Under the pieces are notes generated by a model. The model did not search any database, was not told the DNA's origin, and worked only from the letters and a program-made list of their open reading frames with translations. 64,000 nucleotides of DNA from CADCVT01 sp036389155 (lineage in GTDB: Bacteria > Actinomycetota > Thermoleophilia > Solirubrobacterales > Solirubrobacteraceae). This document shows positions 41,416 through 48,423 of the stretch, in pieces; position 1 is the first letter of the stretch; each line of letters opens with the position of its first letter. The stretch is from assembly GCA_036389155.1 (NCBI GenBank), contig DASVQN010000017.1, positions 62,001-126,000 on the forward strand. The letters run 5' to 3'. The position numbers and the translations under genes are program-made.

Positions 41416-42054
41416 ATGACTCGTGCAAAGCAGCTCGCCCTTGCCGCAGTCGCCACGCTCTGCGTCGGCGCCGCGGTGACGCAGGCCGACTTCTCCGGGC
41501 CTCAGCAGCCGCCCGACTCACAGGGACGCCCCGCGGCCGCCAAGCGCCACTTCGCCGCGTTCGCGCGTCCTGACGTCGCCAAGCCCGACGCCGCCTACCG
41601 CGCCCGGCTCGAGCGCGGAGTCAAACAGAGCAACCCTGACATCGACGCCGCGAGCCTCCGCCTCATCCGCCACGACGACGCCGTGACCATGTACGCCGCC
41701 GCCGGGACCACCACGGTCTGTCACGTGGCCCGGCTCAGCGTCTCGGGGGCGCGAACGATCACCTCGCTCGGCTGCGGGCAGGCAACAGACGAGGCGGGCG
41801 TCCCTCTCGTGCACGCCAGCGTGACGCACGCAGAAGACGACAGCGCTCTCGTGACCGCGCTCGTCCCCGACGGCGTCGGACCGCTCACGCTCGAATTCTC
41901 GGACGGAACGACGGCTGACCTCGGCGTTGAGAACAACGCTGCTGCCTACCGCGGCTCCAGGCGGCCGGCGACACTCTCGTGGACCGACAGCACGGGCGAG
42001 ACGCACCACGAAGATGTCTCACTCCCGGCGTCCCCCGGTGGCGCAGCCGACTAG
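41416..42054 (+). CDS. Secreted hypothetical protein
   Basis: A 212-residue protein with a Sec signal (KQLALAAVATLCVGAAVTQA). It has a GAGGGGA site 5-10 nt upstream of ATG, an Ala/Asp-rich mature region with two Cys (TTVCHVARL, TSLGCGQATD), which could form a disulfide, and a strand-rich C-terminal part. It follows the broken Cys-rich gene by 10 bp, so the two were probably co-transcribed. I do not recognise a domain. Confidence 0.6.
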   Translation: MTRAKQLALAAVATLCVGAAVTQADFSGPQQPPDSQGRPAAAKRHFAAFARPDVAKPDAAYRARLERGVKQSNPDIDAASLRLIRHDDAVTMYAAAGTTTVCHVARLSVSGARTITSLGCGQATDEAGVPLVHASVTHAEDDSALVTALVPDGVGPLTLEFSDGTTADLGVENNAAAYRGSRRPATLSWTDSTGETHHEDVSLPASPGGAAD

Positions 42055-42092
42055 CCAGCCATGCCCACGAGCAGTGACGAGAGACGTTGTAC

Positions 42093-42206
42093 ATGTCGGA
42101 CACGTGCGAGACGCAGATCTACGGCGGCCAGAACGAGTCCCACGGCTGGGTACGCGTCTTCGCGGACAACTTCGGCAGCCAGGCCGGACGAGCGCCCACG
42201 GCATGA
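42093..42206 (+). CDS. Short hypothetical ORF, possibly a gene fragment
   Basis: 37 codons beginning MSDTCETQIYGGQNESHGW and ending FGSQAGRAPTA. The composition is coding-like (Gly/Asn/Ser with a Cys) and recalls the style of the Cys-containing secreted protein at 41098-41405. It has no signal peptide of its own, so it may be the tail of a larger decayed gene. Its TGA overlaps the ATG of the next small frame. Confidence 0.3.
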   Translation: MSDTCETQIYGGQNESHGWVRVFADNFGSQAGRAPTA

Positions 42207-42346
42207 CCGCACCTACCACCTCCGCCGTCGTTGTGACGGTGGCCGGCGAGAGCACCAGAATCACCCCGAACCCCGACGGCACGTACCTCGCCGTGTTCGA
42301 CGGCAGCCACATCGGCAAGGACACCGACTTCGAGTTCGAGCACTAG
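42203..42346 (+). CDS. Short hypothetical ORF (47 residues)
   Basis: Begins MTAPTTSAVVVTVAGESTR and ends GKDTDFEFEH, with a beta-strand pattern like the end of a small extracellular domain. The start overlaps the preceding stop (ATGA). Together with the previous frame it may represent one gene broken by a frameshift near 42200. No recognisable family. Confidence 0.35.
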   Translation: MTAPTTSAVVVTVAGESTRITPNPDGTYLAVFDGSHIGKDTDFEFEH

Positions 42347-42352
42347 GGGACG

Positions 42353-42369
42353 GGCGCGTCATACGCGCC
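42353..42369 (+). terminator. Hairpin after the short ORFs
   Basis: GGCGCGT-CAT-ACGCGCC is a 7-bp perfect stem with a 3-nt loop, 7 bases after the stop at 42346. No T-run follows, so it is a weak terminator call. Confidence 0.35.
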
Positions 42370-42836
42370 GCCCACGGGTCGGCGCGCCGCGGCGTCGTCT
42401 ACCCCCGTCGGCGCGCCGTGCCCCATTCTCTGGCACGCCGTCACGACTCTGGCGGCTCGTATCTGCGCGTCGCGTGACGACATGCTCCGAGTCGGGAGGA
42501 GCTTCGGACGTCTCGTGGCGAGGTGGAGAGACCGCTGATCCTCGTCGGGCGTGGTCTCCGCCGCTGACGTGGCCGCGGAGGGTCGGGCTGCTCGCCGCTC
42601 GGGATCCGGCGCCCGAGGTCGACCTGCACGTCGTGGAGCGTGGACACGAGGTGTCCACCTCGCTTCCGTGTGTCGCGCGTCGCACCCGGTCGGATGCGCT
42701 CACTCCGCTGGGGGTCGCCCAGACGTCAGCCCAAGGCTGAAGGCCGGCCCGGCGAGTCGACCGTCTGGGCGCGTCGACAGTGCAACGCGGCCGCACGGCA
42801 CCGCCGTGCGCAGGCGTCGTACCTTCCGTGGGCGAC
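42370..42836. other. Intergenic stretch without a convincing gene
   Basis: About 470 bases with only low-complexity reading frames on both strands. A 12-bp direct repeat GTCGGCGCGCCG occurs at 42378-42389 and 42407-42418. It presumably contains the promoter of the L,D-transpeptidase, which I cannot pinpoint. Confidence 0.4.
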
Positions 42837-43505
42837 GTGATCGCTTTCGAGTTCCTCGCCACCGCGGCCGGTGTGTCCGCGGCATGGTTTTCCCCCGGCC
42901 TCTCCGAGCGGCCGGTGCCGCCTCCCGACGAGGTCGCGCACGTCGTCGAGCCCGCCTACCTGCGCGCGTCGCCGGGCGGGCGCGTCGTCGCCCGGATCGA
43001 CGGGCGCACGCCGTTCGGCTCGGCCCGTGTGCATCCGGTCGTGCGCCGCAGCGGGGACTGGCTCGGCGTCATCGCGCCGGAGTCGCCGAACGGCAGGCTC
43101 GGCTGGCTGCCGGCGGAGCACGCGCGACTCGCGGATCGTCGCGTCCGCCTGTACGTCGACCTCTCCGCGCGGACGATGCGGGTCACGCGCGGCGCGCGGA
43201 CCGTCCGGCGCGTGCGGGTCGCGGTCGGGGCGCCGGGCACGCCGACGCCCACGGGACGCTTCGCCGTCACCGATCGCCTGGAGGGCTTCGGTGCGTACGG
43301 CTGCTGCATCCTCGCGCTGTCGGCGCGTCAGCCGAACCTGGCGCAGGGGTGGTCGGGCGGCGACCGCATCGCCATCCACGGGACCGCTGCGACGTGGAGC
43401 ATCGGCACTGCGGCGAGCAACGGCTGCCTGCGGACGACCGACCGGGACATGCGCCGCCTGGTGCGCCTCGCGCGCCCGGGCACGAGGGTGCTGATCAAGC
43501 GCTGA
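42837..43505 (+). CDS. L,D-transpeptidase (YkuD domain)
   Basis: 222 residues from GTG 42837 (GTG 42828 is equally possible). The N-terminal part has a hydrophobic lead and an SH3-like region (AYLRASPGGRVVARI ... GDWLGVIAPESPNGRLGWL). The C-terminal YkuD domain begins VRLYVDLSARTMRVTR, with TPTGRFAV and the catalytic block IHGTAATWSIGTAASNGCLR containing His, Ser-x-Gly-Cys-type nucleophile Cys and Arg. It makes 3-3 cross-links or attaches proteins to peptidoglycan outside the membrane. Followed by a strong hairpin. Confidence 0.88.
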   Translation: MIAFEFLATAAGVSAAWFSPGLSERPVPPPDEVAHVVEPAYLRASPGGRVVARIDGRTPFGSARVHPVVRRSGDWLGVIAPESPNGRLGWLPAEHARLADRRVRLYVDLSARTMRVTRGARTVRRVRVAVGAPGTPTPTGRFAVTDRLEGFGAYGCCILALSARQPNLAQGWSGGDRIAIHGTAATWSIGTAASNGCLRTTDRDMRRLVRLARPGTRVLIKR

Positions 43506-43534
43506 GCCGGAGACCCTCGGGGTCCCCGGCTCAG
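43502..43534 (+). terminator. Hairpin terminator of the L,D-transpeptidase gene
   Basis: CTGAGCCGG-A-GACC and GGTC-C-CCGGCTCAG form a 13-bp stem with one mismatch around a short loop, beginning inside the stop region. A T-run is absent, as is common in very GC-rich genomes. Confidence 0.6.
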
Positions 43535-43551
43535 TCACATCGTGCTGGCCG

Positions 43552-43758
43552 TCAAGCGGCCGGGATGAGGACGTGCTTGACCTCGGCCATGTACCGGTCG
43601 GCCGCGGCGGAGGCCTCCTCCGGCGTCGAGACGGTCGGGCGGGCGTCCATGTAGGCCGCGTACCAGTCCCACCAGTCGTGGGGCTCGGCCGCCTTCTCGA
43701 ACGCGTCATGGCGCTCGGCCGTCTCGTGCAGCAGCGCGGCGAGGGCTGCGACCTCCAT
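43552..43758 (-). CDS. Small soluble protein linked to VOC gene
   Basis: A 68-residue helical protein beginning EVAALAALLHETAERHDAFE, with a Trp-rich centre (HDWWDWYAAYMDAR). The H-E-T-A-x-R-H-D-x-F-E pattern and WW-D-W-Y block recall short proteins found beside or fused to bleomycin-resistance/VOC genes; this is recall, not a search result. It starts 2 bp after the VOC stop, so it is co-translated with it. Confidence 0.65.
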   Translation of the reverse strand: MEVAALAALLHETAERHDAFEKAAEPHDWWDWYAAYMDARPTVSTPEEASAAADRYMAEVKHVLIPAA

Positions 43759-43760
43759 GG

Positions 43761-44234
43761 TCAGACCCTCCCCGGGATGCGCTCGGTGACCTCCTGGAGG
43801 ATCCAGCCGTTGCCGTCGGGGTCCGAGAAGGACGCCTGGCTGACGTAGGAGCGGCCCTCCGGGTCGCGACCGGGCTCCGGCGCCGCACCGGGGGCGGCGT
43901 GGAAGACCTCGCTGATGTCGATGCCCCGGTCGGCGAGCTCGTCGCGGGCGGCCTCGACGTCGTCGACGACGAGCAGCAGGCGCTGCAGGCGGTCCGCGCC
44001 GGCGGGCGCGAACTGGATGGAGGCGGGCGAGCCGGTCGGCGTGAACTGCACGCCGCGGACGCCGGGGGCGAACTCGAGGTCGATGTCGAGCCGCCAGCCG
44101 AGCTGCGCGTAGAACGCCTTGGCACGGTCGAAGTCGGTCACCGGGATCGGGGTGACCTCGAGCTTCATCGGGACGGTCGCGAGGTCCTGGCCCTCGGGCG
44201 GGGACGGGATGGTGATCTGCGTGGTGGTGGTCAT
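43761..44234 (-). CDS. VOC (glyoxalase/bleomycin resistance) family protein
   Basis: A 157-residue protein with two babab modules of the vicinal-oxygen-chelate fold: KLEVTPIPVTDFDRAKAFYA, GVRGVQFTPTGSPASIQF, LLLVVDDVEAARDELADRGI and FSDPDGNGWILQEV. The last is the typical C-terminal metal-site strand with Glu. The function could be small-molecule binding, glyoxalase-like or resistance; the substrate is unknown. It has a strong AAGGAG site 5-6 nt before ATG. Middle gene of a three-gene operon (44350 to 43552). Confidence 0.87.
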   Translation of the reverse strand: MTTTTQITIPSPPEGQDLATVPMKLEVTPIPVTDFDRAKAFYAQLGWRLDIDLEFAPGVRGVQFTPTGSPASIQFAPAGADRLQRLLLVVDDVEAARDELADRGIDISEVFHAAPGAAPEPGRDPEGRSYVSQASFSDPDGNGWILQEVTERIPGRV

Positions 44235-44251
44235 GGTGACTCCTTGTGGAT

Positions 44252-44350
44252 CTAGTAGAGGGGGAAGCGGACGACGGCGAGGGCGATCACGCCGAACCAG
44301 AGCAGTCCGTTGAGGACGCGGGAGCGGCGGGCGGAGGGGGAGGGGGTCAT
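44252..44350 (-). CDS. 32-residue single-pass membrane peptide
   Basis: MTPSPSARRSRVLNGLL followed by WFGVIALAVVRFPLY: a basic N-terminus and one membrane helix. An AAAGGA site lies about 9 nt upstream of ATG and the stop is 17 bp before the VOC start, so it heads the VOC operon. It is shorter than most gene-calling limits. The function cannot be inferred; it could be a regulatory or leader peptide. Confidence 0.5.
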   Translation of the reverse strand: MTPSPSARRSRVLNGLLWFGVIALAVVRFPLY

Positions 44351-44461
44351 GAGGGCGGTCCTTTCGTTCGGCCTGGTTGATGACGTCAAGACTGCTCTCG
44401 TCACGCGACCGTCGCGCCCGTGATTCACCCCGGTGTGCGCGCCCGGGTCCCCGGCCGGCGA

Positions 44462-45055
44462 TCAGTGCGGCGTCGGCATGGCGCCGGCGCGCTTGTTCCA
44501 GCCGTGGAAGGCCGAGTAGTCGCCCGCGTCCCACGCCTCGCGCAGCCCGGGCGCGCTCAGGTCCCAGTCCGGCCAGGTCTCGGCTCCGACCTCGCGCAGG
44601 TCGTGCCACAGGTCGGCGAACGAGGGGCGGCCCCAGAACCAGTAGCCGTTGTAGACCTTGTGGACGACGAGCCCCGGCTTGAGCACCAGGGTGTGCGGGA
44701 TCATCGGGTCGTTGTCGGGGTCCGTGTACTCCTGGATGTCGAGGTCCTGCTGGACGATGCGGCCCGGGTCCTCGAGGAACGGCCACTGCGCACCCACCGA
44801 CGCGCGGAACTCCTGGAGGGTGTGGTGCTCGTCGGTCGCGATCGTGACGATCCGGGTGTAGGCGACGGCGATCTTCGCGTAGTTCGCCGCGAGGTCGAGG
44901 TGCTGCTGGTGCTCTTTCGGGCAGTAGTGGCCGCGGGCGAGCGTGAGGATCATCGGCTCGTCGCCCTGCAGCTCGCTGAGCTTGCGCGGGACGCTCGTAT
45001 GGTCCGGCAGCTTGTAGTCGGGGAACGTGGCGCCGGGGGCTATGTCGGGGCGCAT
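44462..45055 (-). CDS. Peroxiredoxin-like (AhpC/TSA) redoxin protein
   Basis: A 197-residue thioredoxin-fold protein. It starts PGATFPDYKLPDHTSVPRKL and has the peroxidatic-type Cys in LTLARGHYCPKEHQQ, close to but not the classical TPVCT motif of typical peroxiredoxins. The second half (DPMIPHTLVLKPGLVVHKVY) is as in AhpC relatives; the C-terminal Trp-rich segment (YWFWGRPSFADLWHDL) is unusual. Reduction of a peroxide or a disulfide is plausible. Divergent from padR with 162 bp between. Confidence 0.75.
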   Translation of the reverse strand: MRPDIAPGATFPDYKLPDHTSVPRKLSELQGDEPMILTLARGHYCPKEHQQHLDLAANYAKIAVAYTRIVTIATDEHHTLQEFRASVGAQWPFLEDPGRIVQQDLDIQEYTDPDNDPMIPHTLVLKPGLVVHKVYNGYWFWGRPSFADLWHDLREVGAETWPDWDLSAPGLREAWDAGDYSAFHGWNKRAGAMPTPH

Positions 45056-45194
45056 CCTGGCCCTGCCATCCGTAGGGGAGCGACCATCATCTCATCCGGT
45101 CAAACGCGCATTACCGGAGCGTCGGCGCCCCCCGGGAGCGGCCCCCAAGGCGCAGGACCGTGACGGTCCGCAACAGCCGCCGTAACCTCGCTCG

Positions 45195-45213
45195 ATAGGT
45201 AGGGTATACCTAT
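45195..45213. promoter_or_regulatory. Inverted repeat in the padR promoter (probable operator)
   Basis: ATAGGTA-GGGTA-TACCTAT is a 7+7 inverted repeat (with an inner GGTATACC) ending 4 nt before the padR ATG. PadR regulators commonly bind such repeats in their own promoters, so autoregulation and control of the divergent redoxin gene are likely. Confidence 0.55.
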
Positions 45214-45217
45214 TGGA

Positions 45218-45781
45218 ATGACCGGTCCGCACCTGTCGAACAGCTCCGCTGCCGTGCTCGGGATGGTCGCCCTCGGGGCGCGCTCCGGGTACGACATCCG
45301 GCGCGCCGCCGAGCGCTCCGTCCGGTTCTTCTGGGCGCTCGGCCCGCCGCAGATCTACGCGGAGCTGAGGCGCCTGGAGTCCGACGGGCTCGTCGAGGGG
45401 CGCGACGACGCCCGCGGCGGCCGCGCGCGGCGCGTCTTCGAGCTGACCGCCGCGGGCCGCGAGGCCCTGCGCCGCTGGCTGACCGCCGACGACGACGTCG
45501 GCGCGCTCGAGATCCGCGACCCGGAGCTGCTGCGGCTGTTCTTCGCCGACGCCGTCGGGCGCGACGACGTCCTCGCGCACGCGGATCGCATCCGCCGGCG
45601 CTCGGAGGACGCGCTCGAGCACTTCGCCCGCGAGATCGCCCCGGCCGCGGCCAGGACGCGCGAGGCGGGCGCCGAGTTCCCCGAGCACGTCGCGACGTTC
45701 GGCCGCGAGCTGCACGAGTTCATCGTCGACTGGTGCGACCGCCTGCAGGCGACGGTCGCCGCGAACGGGAGGAAGGGATGA
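45218..45781 (+). CDS. PadR family transcriptional regulator
   Basis: A 187-residue repressor-type regulator. The winged-helix domain reads SAAVLGMVALGARSGYDIRR, FWALGPPQIYAELRRLESDGLV and FELTAAGREALRRWL. The C-terminal dimerisation part is helical (RIRRRSEDALEHFAREI). ATG at 45218 follows an inverted repeat by 4 nt. Its stop overlaps the SRPBCC start (ATGA), so the regulator and that protein form an operon. Confidence 0.88.
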   Translation: MTGPHLSNSSAAVLGMVALGARSGYDIRRAAERSVRFFWALGPPQIYAELRRLESDGLVEGRDDARGGRARRVFELTAAGREALRRWLTADDDVGALEIRDPELLRLFFADAVGRDDVLAHADRIRRRSEDALEHFAREIAPAAARTREAGAEFPEHVATFGRELHEFIVDWCDRLQATVAANGRKG

Positions 45782-46376
45782 CCGCGACGACCATCCGCGT
45801 CAGCGCGGACGTGCCCGCGCCCGCCGAGAGCGTGTTCCGCCGGCTGAGCGACCTCGACGCCCACCGCCACCTGGCCTCGCCCGGCATCGAGGTGCTCTCG
45901 CTCGACGGCCGGCGCGGCGCGCGCACCGGCGGCCTCGTCCGGCTCAACGGCCCGCTCGGGCTGCGGGTGATGGCCCGCACCGCGTCCGCGACGCGCAGTT
46001 CCCGCGCCTGCTCAGCGGCGAGGCGGAGACCCCGGACGGCACCATCGCGAGCCTCGCCTGGCATCTCGAGCCGCACGGGCCGCAGACGAACGTCGCCGTC
46101 GTCCTGACCGCCCGGCCGCGGAGCGCCCGCCACCGCGCGCTGCTCGCGCTCGGCGGCCGCGTGTGGCTGCGCCGCCACCTCGCCACCGCGATCCGCCGCC
46201 TGGGCCGGGACGCTCAGCGACGTCCCGCGGACGCGACCAGCCTGCGCCACGCCGAGGCGACCCGTCCGGCCGCGACGCGGGCGCCCATCGCGAACGCGGC
46301 GGCGAGCGGCAGCCCGAGGGCGACCGCCTCCTCGATCGGGACACCGCCGACGTGGGCGAGCGGGTCGAGCACGTGA
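45778..46376 (+). pseudogene. SRPBCC-type protein, split by an apparent 1-nt frameshift
   Basis: The first frame gives a normal START/SRPBCC opening: RVSADVPAPAESVFRRLSDLDAH, then GARTGGLVRLNGPLGLRVMART. At 45979-45984 one C appears to be missing; the following frame continues DAQFPRLLSGEAETPDGTIA, SLAWHLEPHGPQTNVAVVL and RALLALGGRVWLRRHLATAIRRL, the expected strands and C-terminal helix. The end is uncertain because beyond about 46214 this frame runs antisense to a small membrane-protein gene. Fold family known for lipid or hydrophobic ligand binding. Confidence 0.6.
46214..46372 (-). CDS. 52-residue hypothetical membrane peptide
   Basis: From GTG 46372: LDPLAHVGGVPIEEAVALGL then PLAAAFAMGARVAAGRV and a basic end (RRLVASAGRR). 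One membrane helix. The AHVGG-x-P-x-EE start resembles short actinobacterial membrane proteins often seen near metal-transport genes; this is recall only. It is divergent from the metal-binding lipoprotein at 46470, with the palindrome 46445-46461 between them. Confidence 0.5.
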   Translation of the reverse strand: MLDPLAHVGGVPIEEAVALGLPLAAAFAMGARVAAGRVASAWRRLVASAGRR

Positions 46377-46444
46377 CCGACCCTACGCGCTGACCACTCA
46401 GCAACGCAACTCCGCACGCCCGCCGCTTCACCGTGGCGGGACGA

Positions 46445-46461
46445 GTGAGAACGGTTCTCAC
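46445..46461. promoter_or_regulatory. 17-bp perfect palindrome, probable metalloregulator operator
   Basis: GTGAGAAC-G-GTTCTCAC is a perfect dyad with a single central base, 8 nt before the ATG of the metal-binding lipoprotein. Size, symmetry and the target gene fit a Zur- or Fur-type site. Binding in this position would cover the promoter of a nearly leaderless mRNA. Confidence 0.6.
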
Positions 46462-46469
46462 CGGCCGCT

Positions 46470-47399
46470 ATGGTGCCGCCCGTGCGCAAGGCGGTCTCGA
46501 TCGGGGTGGGGCTGGCGGCCCTGGCGCTCGCGAGCGGCTGCGGCGACGGGAAGGGCGACGGCGACGCGTCGTTGCTCGTCGTCGCGACGACGAGCCAGCT
46601 CGCGGACTTCGCCCGCCAGGTCGGCGGCGAGCGCGTCTCCGTCACCGCCCTGGTCGGCCCGGGCACGGATCCCCACGAGTACGAGCCGCGGCCGAGCGCG
46701 GCGCGTGCGGTCGCGCAGGCCGATGTCGTCCTGCAGTCCGGCGGCGACGTCGACGCGTGGCTGGGCGACCTGCTCGACGCCGCCGGCGGCGACGCACGCC
46801 CGGTGACCCTCACCGACGCCGTGCACACGCGGCCGGGCGACGGCGGCATCGATCCGCACTGGTGGCAGGACCCGCGCAACGTCCTCGTCGCCGTCGAGCA
46901 GATCCGCCAGTCGTTCGGCGAGGCCGACCGGGCGGGGGCGGCCGCCTACGCGCGCAACGCTCGCCGGTACGCCACGCGCGTCGGCGCGCTCGACCGCGCG
47001 ATCGAGCGGTGCATCAGCGCGGTGCCGCGGGCGCGGCGCAAGCTCGTCACGGCGCACGACGCCTTCGGCTACTTCGCCGCCCGCTACGGCATCGAGATCC
47101 TCGGGAGCATCATCCCCGCGCTCTCGTCGTCGGCGAAGCCCTCGGCCCGCGACGTCCGCGAGCTCGTCGCCGGCATCCGCCGCGAGCACGTGACGACGAT
47201 CTTCCCCGAGACGGCGCTCAACCCGCGGCTCGAGCAGGCGGTCGCGCGCGACGCCGGCGCGCGCGTGGGCCCGTCGCTCTACGCCGACGCGCTCGGCCCG
47301 AAGGGCTCGGAGGGCGCGACGTATCTCGGGGCGCTGCGCCACGACGCCGCCGCGATCGGGGGCGGCTTCGGCGCGAGGTGCGCGCTGCCCGCGCGGTGA
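46470..47399 (+). CDS. Metal (Zn/Mn) ABC transporter substrate-binding lipoprotein
   Basis: A 309-residue cluster A-I binding protein of the ZnuA/TroA type. A lipobox LASGC (Cys24) anchors it outside the membrane. Metal ligands fit His69 in DPHEYEP, His130 in DPHWWQDP, His196 in TAHDAFGYF and an Asp in SLYADALG near the C-terminus. There is no His-rich loop. ATG 46470 or GTG 46482 may be the start. No permease or ATPase gene adjoins, so the transporter must be elsewhere. Likely repressed by metal through the upstream palindrome. Confidence 0.9.
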   Translation: MVPPVRKAVSIGVGLAALALASGCGDGKGDGDASLLVVATTSQLADFARQVGGERVSVTALVGPGTDPHEYEPRPSAARAVAQADVVLQSGGDVDAWLGDLLDAAGGDARPVTLTDAVHTRPGDGGIDPHWWQDPRNVLVAVEQIRQSFGEADRAGAAAYARNARRYATRVGALDRAIERCISAVPRARRKLVTAHDAFGYFAARYGIEILGSIIPALSSSAKPSARDVRELVAGIRREHVTTIFPETALNPRLEQAVARDAGARVGPSLYADALGPKGSEGATYLGALRHDAAAIGGGFGARCALPAR

Positions 47400-47409
47400 G
47401 CGGAGGCGT

Positions 47410-48393
47410 TCACATCGGCGGCAGCAGCCCGCTCTGGCGCAGGTAGGAGAGCGCGACGGCGCTCGGGGTCTCCTTGTCGATGTCCACGCGCGCGTTGAGC
47501 TCCTGCATGACCTCGTCGGTCAGCCCGGGCTGGACCTTCCCGATGACCCGCGGGAGGTCCGGCCCCGCCTGCTTCACCACGTCGTCGCGGACCACGAACG
47601 TCGAGTTGTACGGCGGGAACATGCCCCGGTCGTCGTCGAGCAGGACGATCGGCTCGCGCTTGATCTGCGGGTCGGTCGCGTAGACGATCGAGACGGCGTC
47701 GGGCCGGCGCAGGAGGACGTCGTGGCGCTCGACCGGGTCCACCCCCGCGAAGCGACGGAAGCGCGCGCCGTAGACGTTGCGCAGCCCGAGCAGGCAGTCG
47801 GTGCGCAGGCGGCACTCCGGCGTCCCGTAGAACACGAACTCCTGGCCGTGGGGGACGAGGTCGCTGATCGTGCGCAGGCCGAGCCGGTCGGCGGTGGCCG
47901 CGGGGACCGCGACCTCCAGCGACGTCGTGAACGGCGTCGGAGGGAACGCGGTCAGGCCCATCCGCCGAAGGCACGCGCGGGCGTCGCGGAAGGCCAGCGA
48001 CGGGTCCTTCGGGATCGTCTGTGCGTCGGCGCGGCAGAACGAGACGAGCGCGGTGCCCGTGTACTCGGGGTAGCCGTCGATCGAGCCGCTGCGCAACCGC
48101 TTCAGCGCGCGCCGCTCGTTCTCGAGGTCCAGGCGCGCCGACACCCTGTAGCCGGCGGCGCCGAGCGCCTGGGCGAAGATCTGGCCGAGCACCCGCTGCT
48201 CGGTGAAGCTCTTGGAGCCGACCACGATCTCGGTCCGCGCGTTGGCCGCGTTGCGCGTGATCGCATCGCCCCGCCGCTTGGCCGCGATCGGGGGGTCGGA
48301 GCCGTCCGTCCCGCCGCCGCCACCGCCGCACCCAGCCGCTCCGATGAGGCACAGCACGAGGAGGATCTGGCCGGCGAGAGCGCGCTGCCGCAT
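47410..48393 (-). CDS. Glycine betaine/quaternary-amine ABC transporter substrate-binding lipoprotein
   Basis: A 327-residue OpuAC/ProX-type lipoprotein. Lipobox AAGC, then the diagnostic IVVGSKSFTEQRVLGQIFAQ and IDGYPEYTGTALVSF, FPPYNSTFVVRDD and the C-terminal LTDEVMQELNARVDIDKE. It should capture a compatible solute or choline-like ligand for an ABC importer. Two Cys pairs (RADAQ-ACLRR region and PECRLRTDC) may form disulfides. Divergent from a close paralogue with 30 bp between starts. Confidence 0.88.
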   Translation of the reverse strand: MRQRALAGQILLVLCLIGAAGCGGGGGGTDGSDPPIAAKRRGDAITRNAANARTEIVVGSKSFTEQRVLGQIFAQALGAAGYRVSARLDLENERRALKRLRSGSIDGYPEYTGTALVSFCRADAQTIPKDPSLAFRDARACLRRMGLTAFPPTPFTTSLEVAVPAATADRLGLRTISDLVPHGQEFVFYGTPECRLRTDCLLGLRNVYGARFRRFAGVDPVERHDVLLRRPDAVSIVYATDPQIKREPIVLLDDDRGMFPPYNSTFVVRDDVVKQAGPDLPRVIGKVQPGLTDEVMQELNARVDIDKETPSAVALSYLRQSGLLPPM

Positions 48394-48423
48394 CTTCCGA
48401 ACGAGCGTATAGGGTGGCCCGGA

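Noticed and set aside
42474..42740. An 88-aa plus-strand frame upstream of the L,D-transpeptidase
   Set aside because: No start signal, domain or signal peptide, and an equally long frame exists antisense; composition alone explains both.
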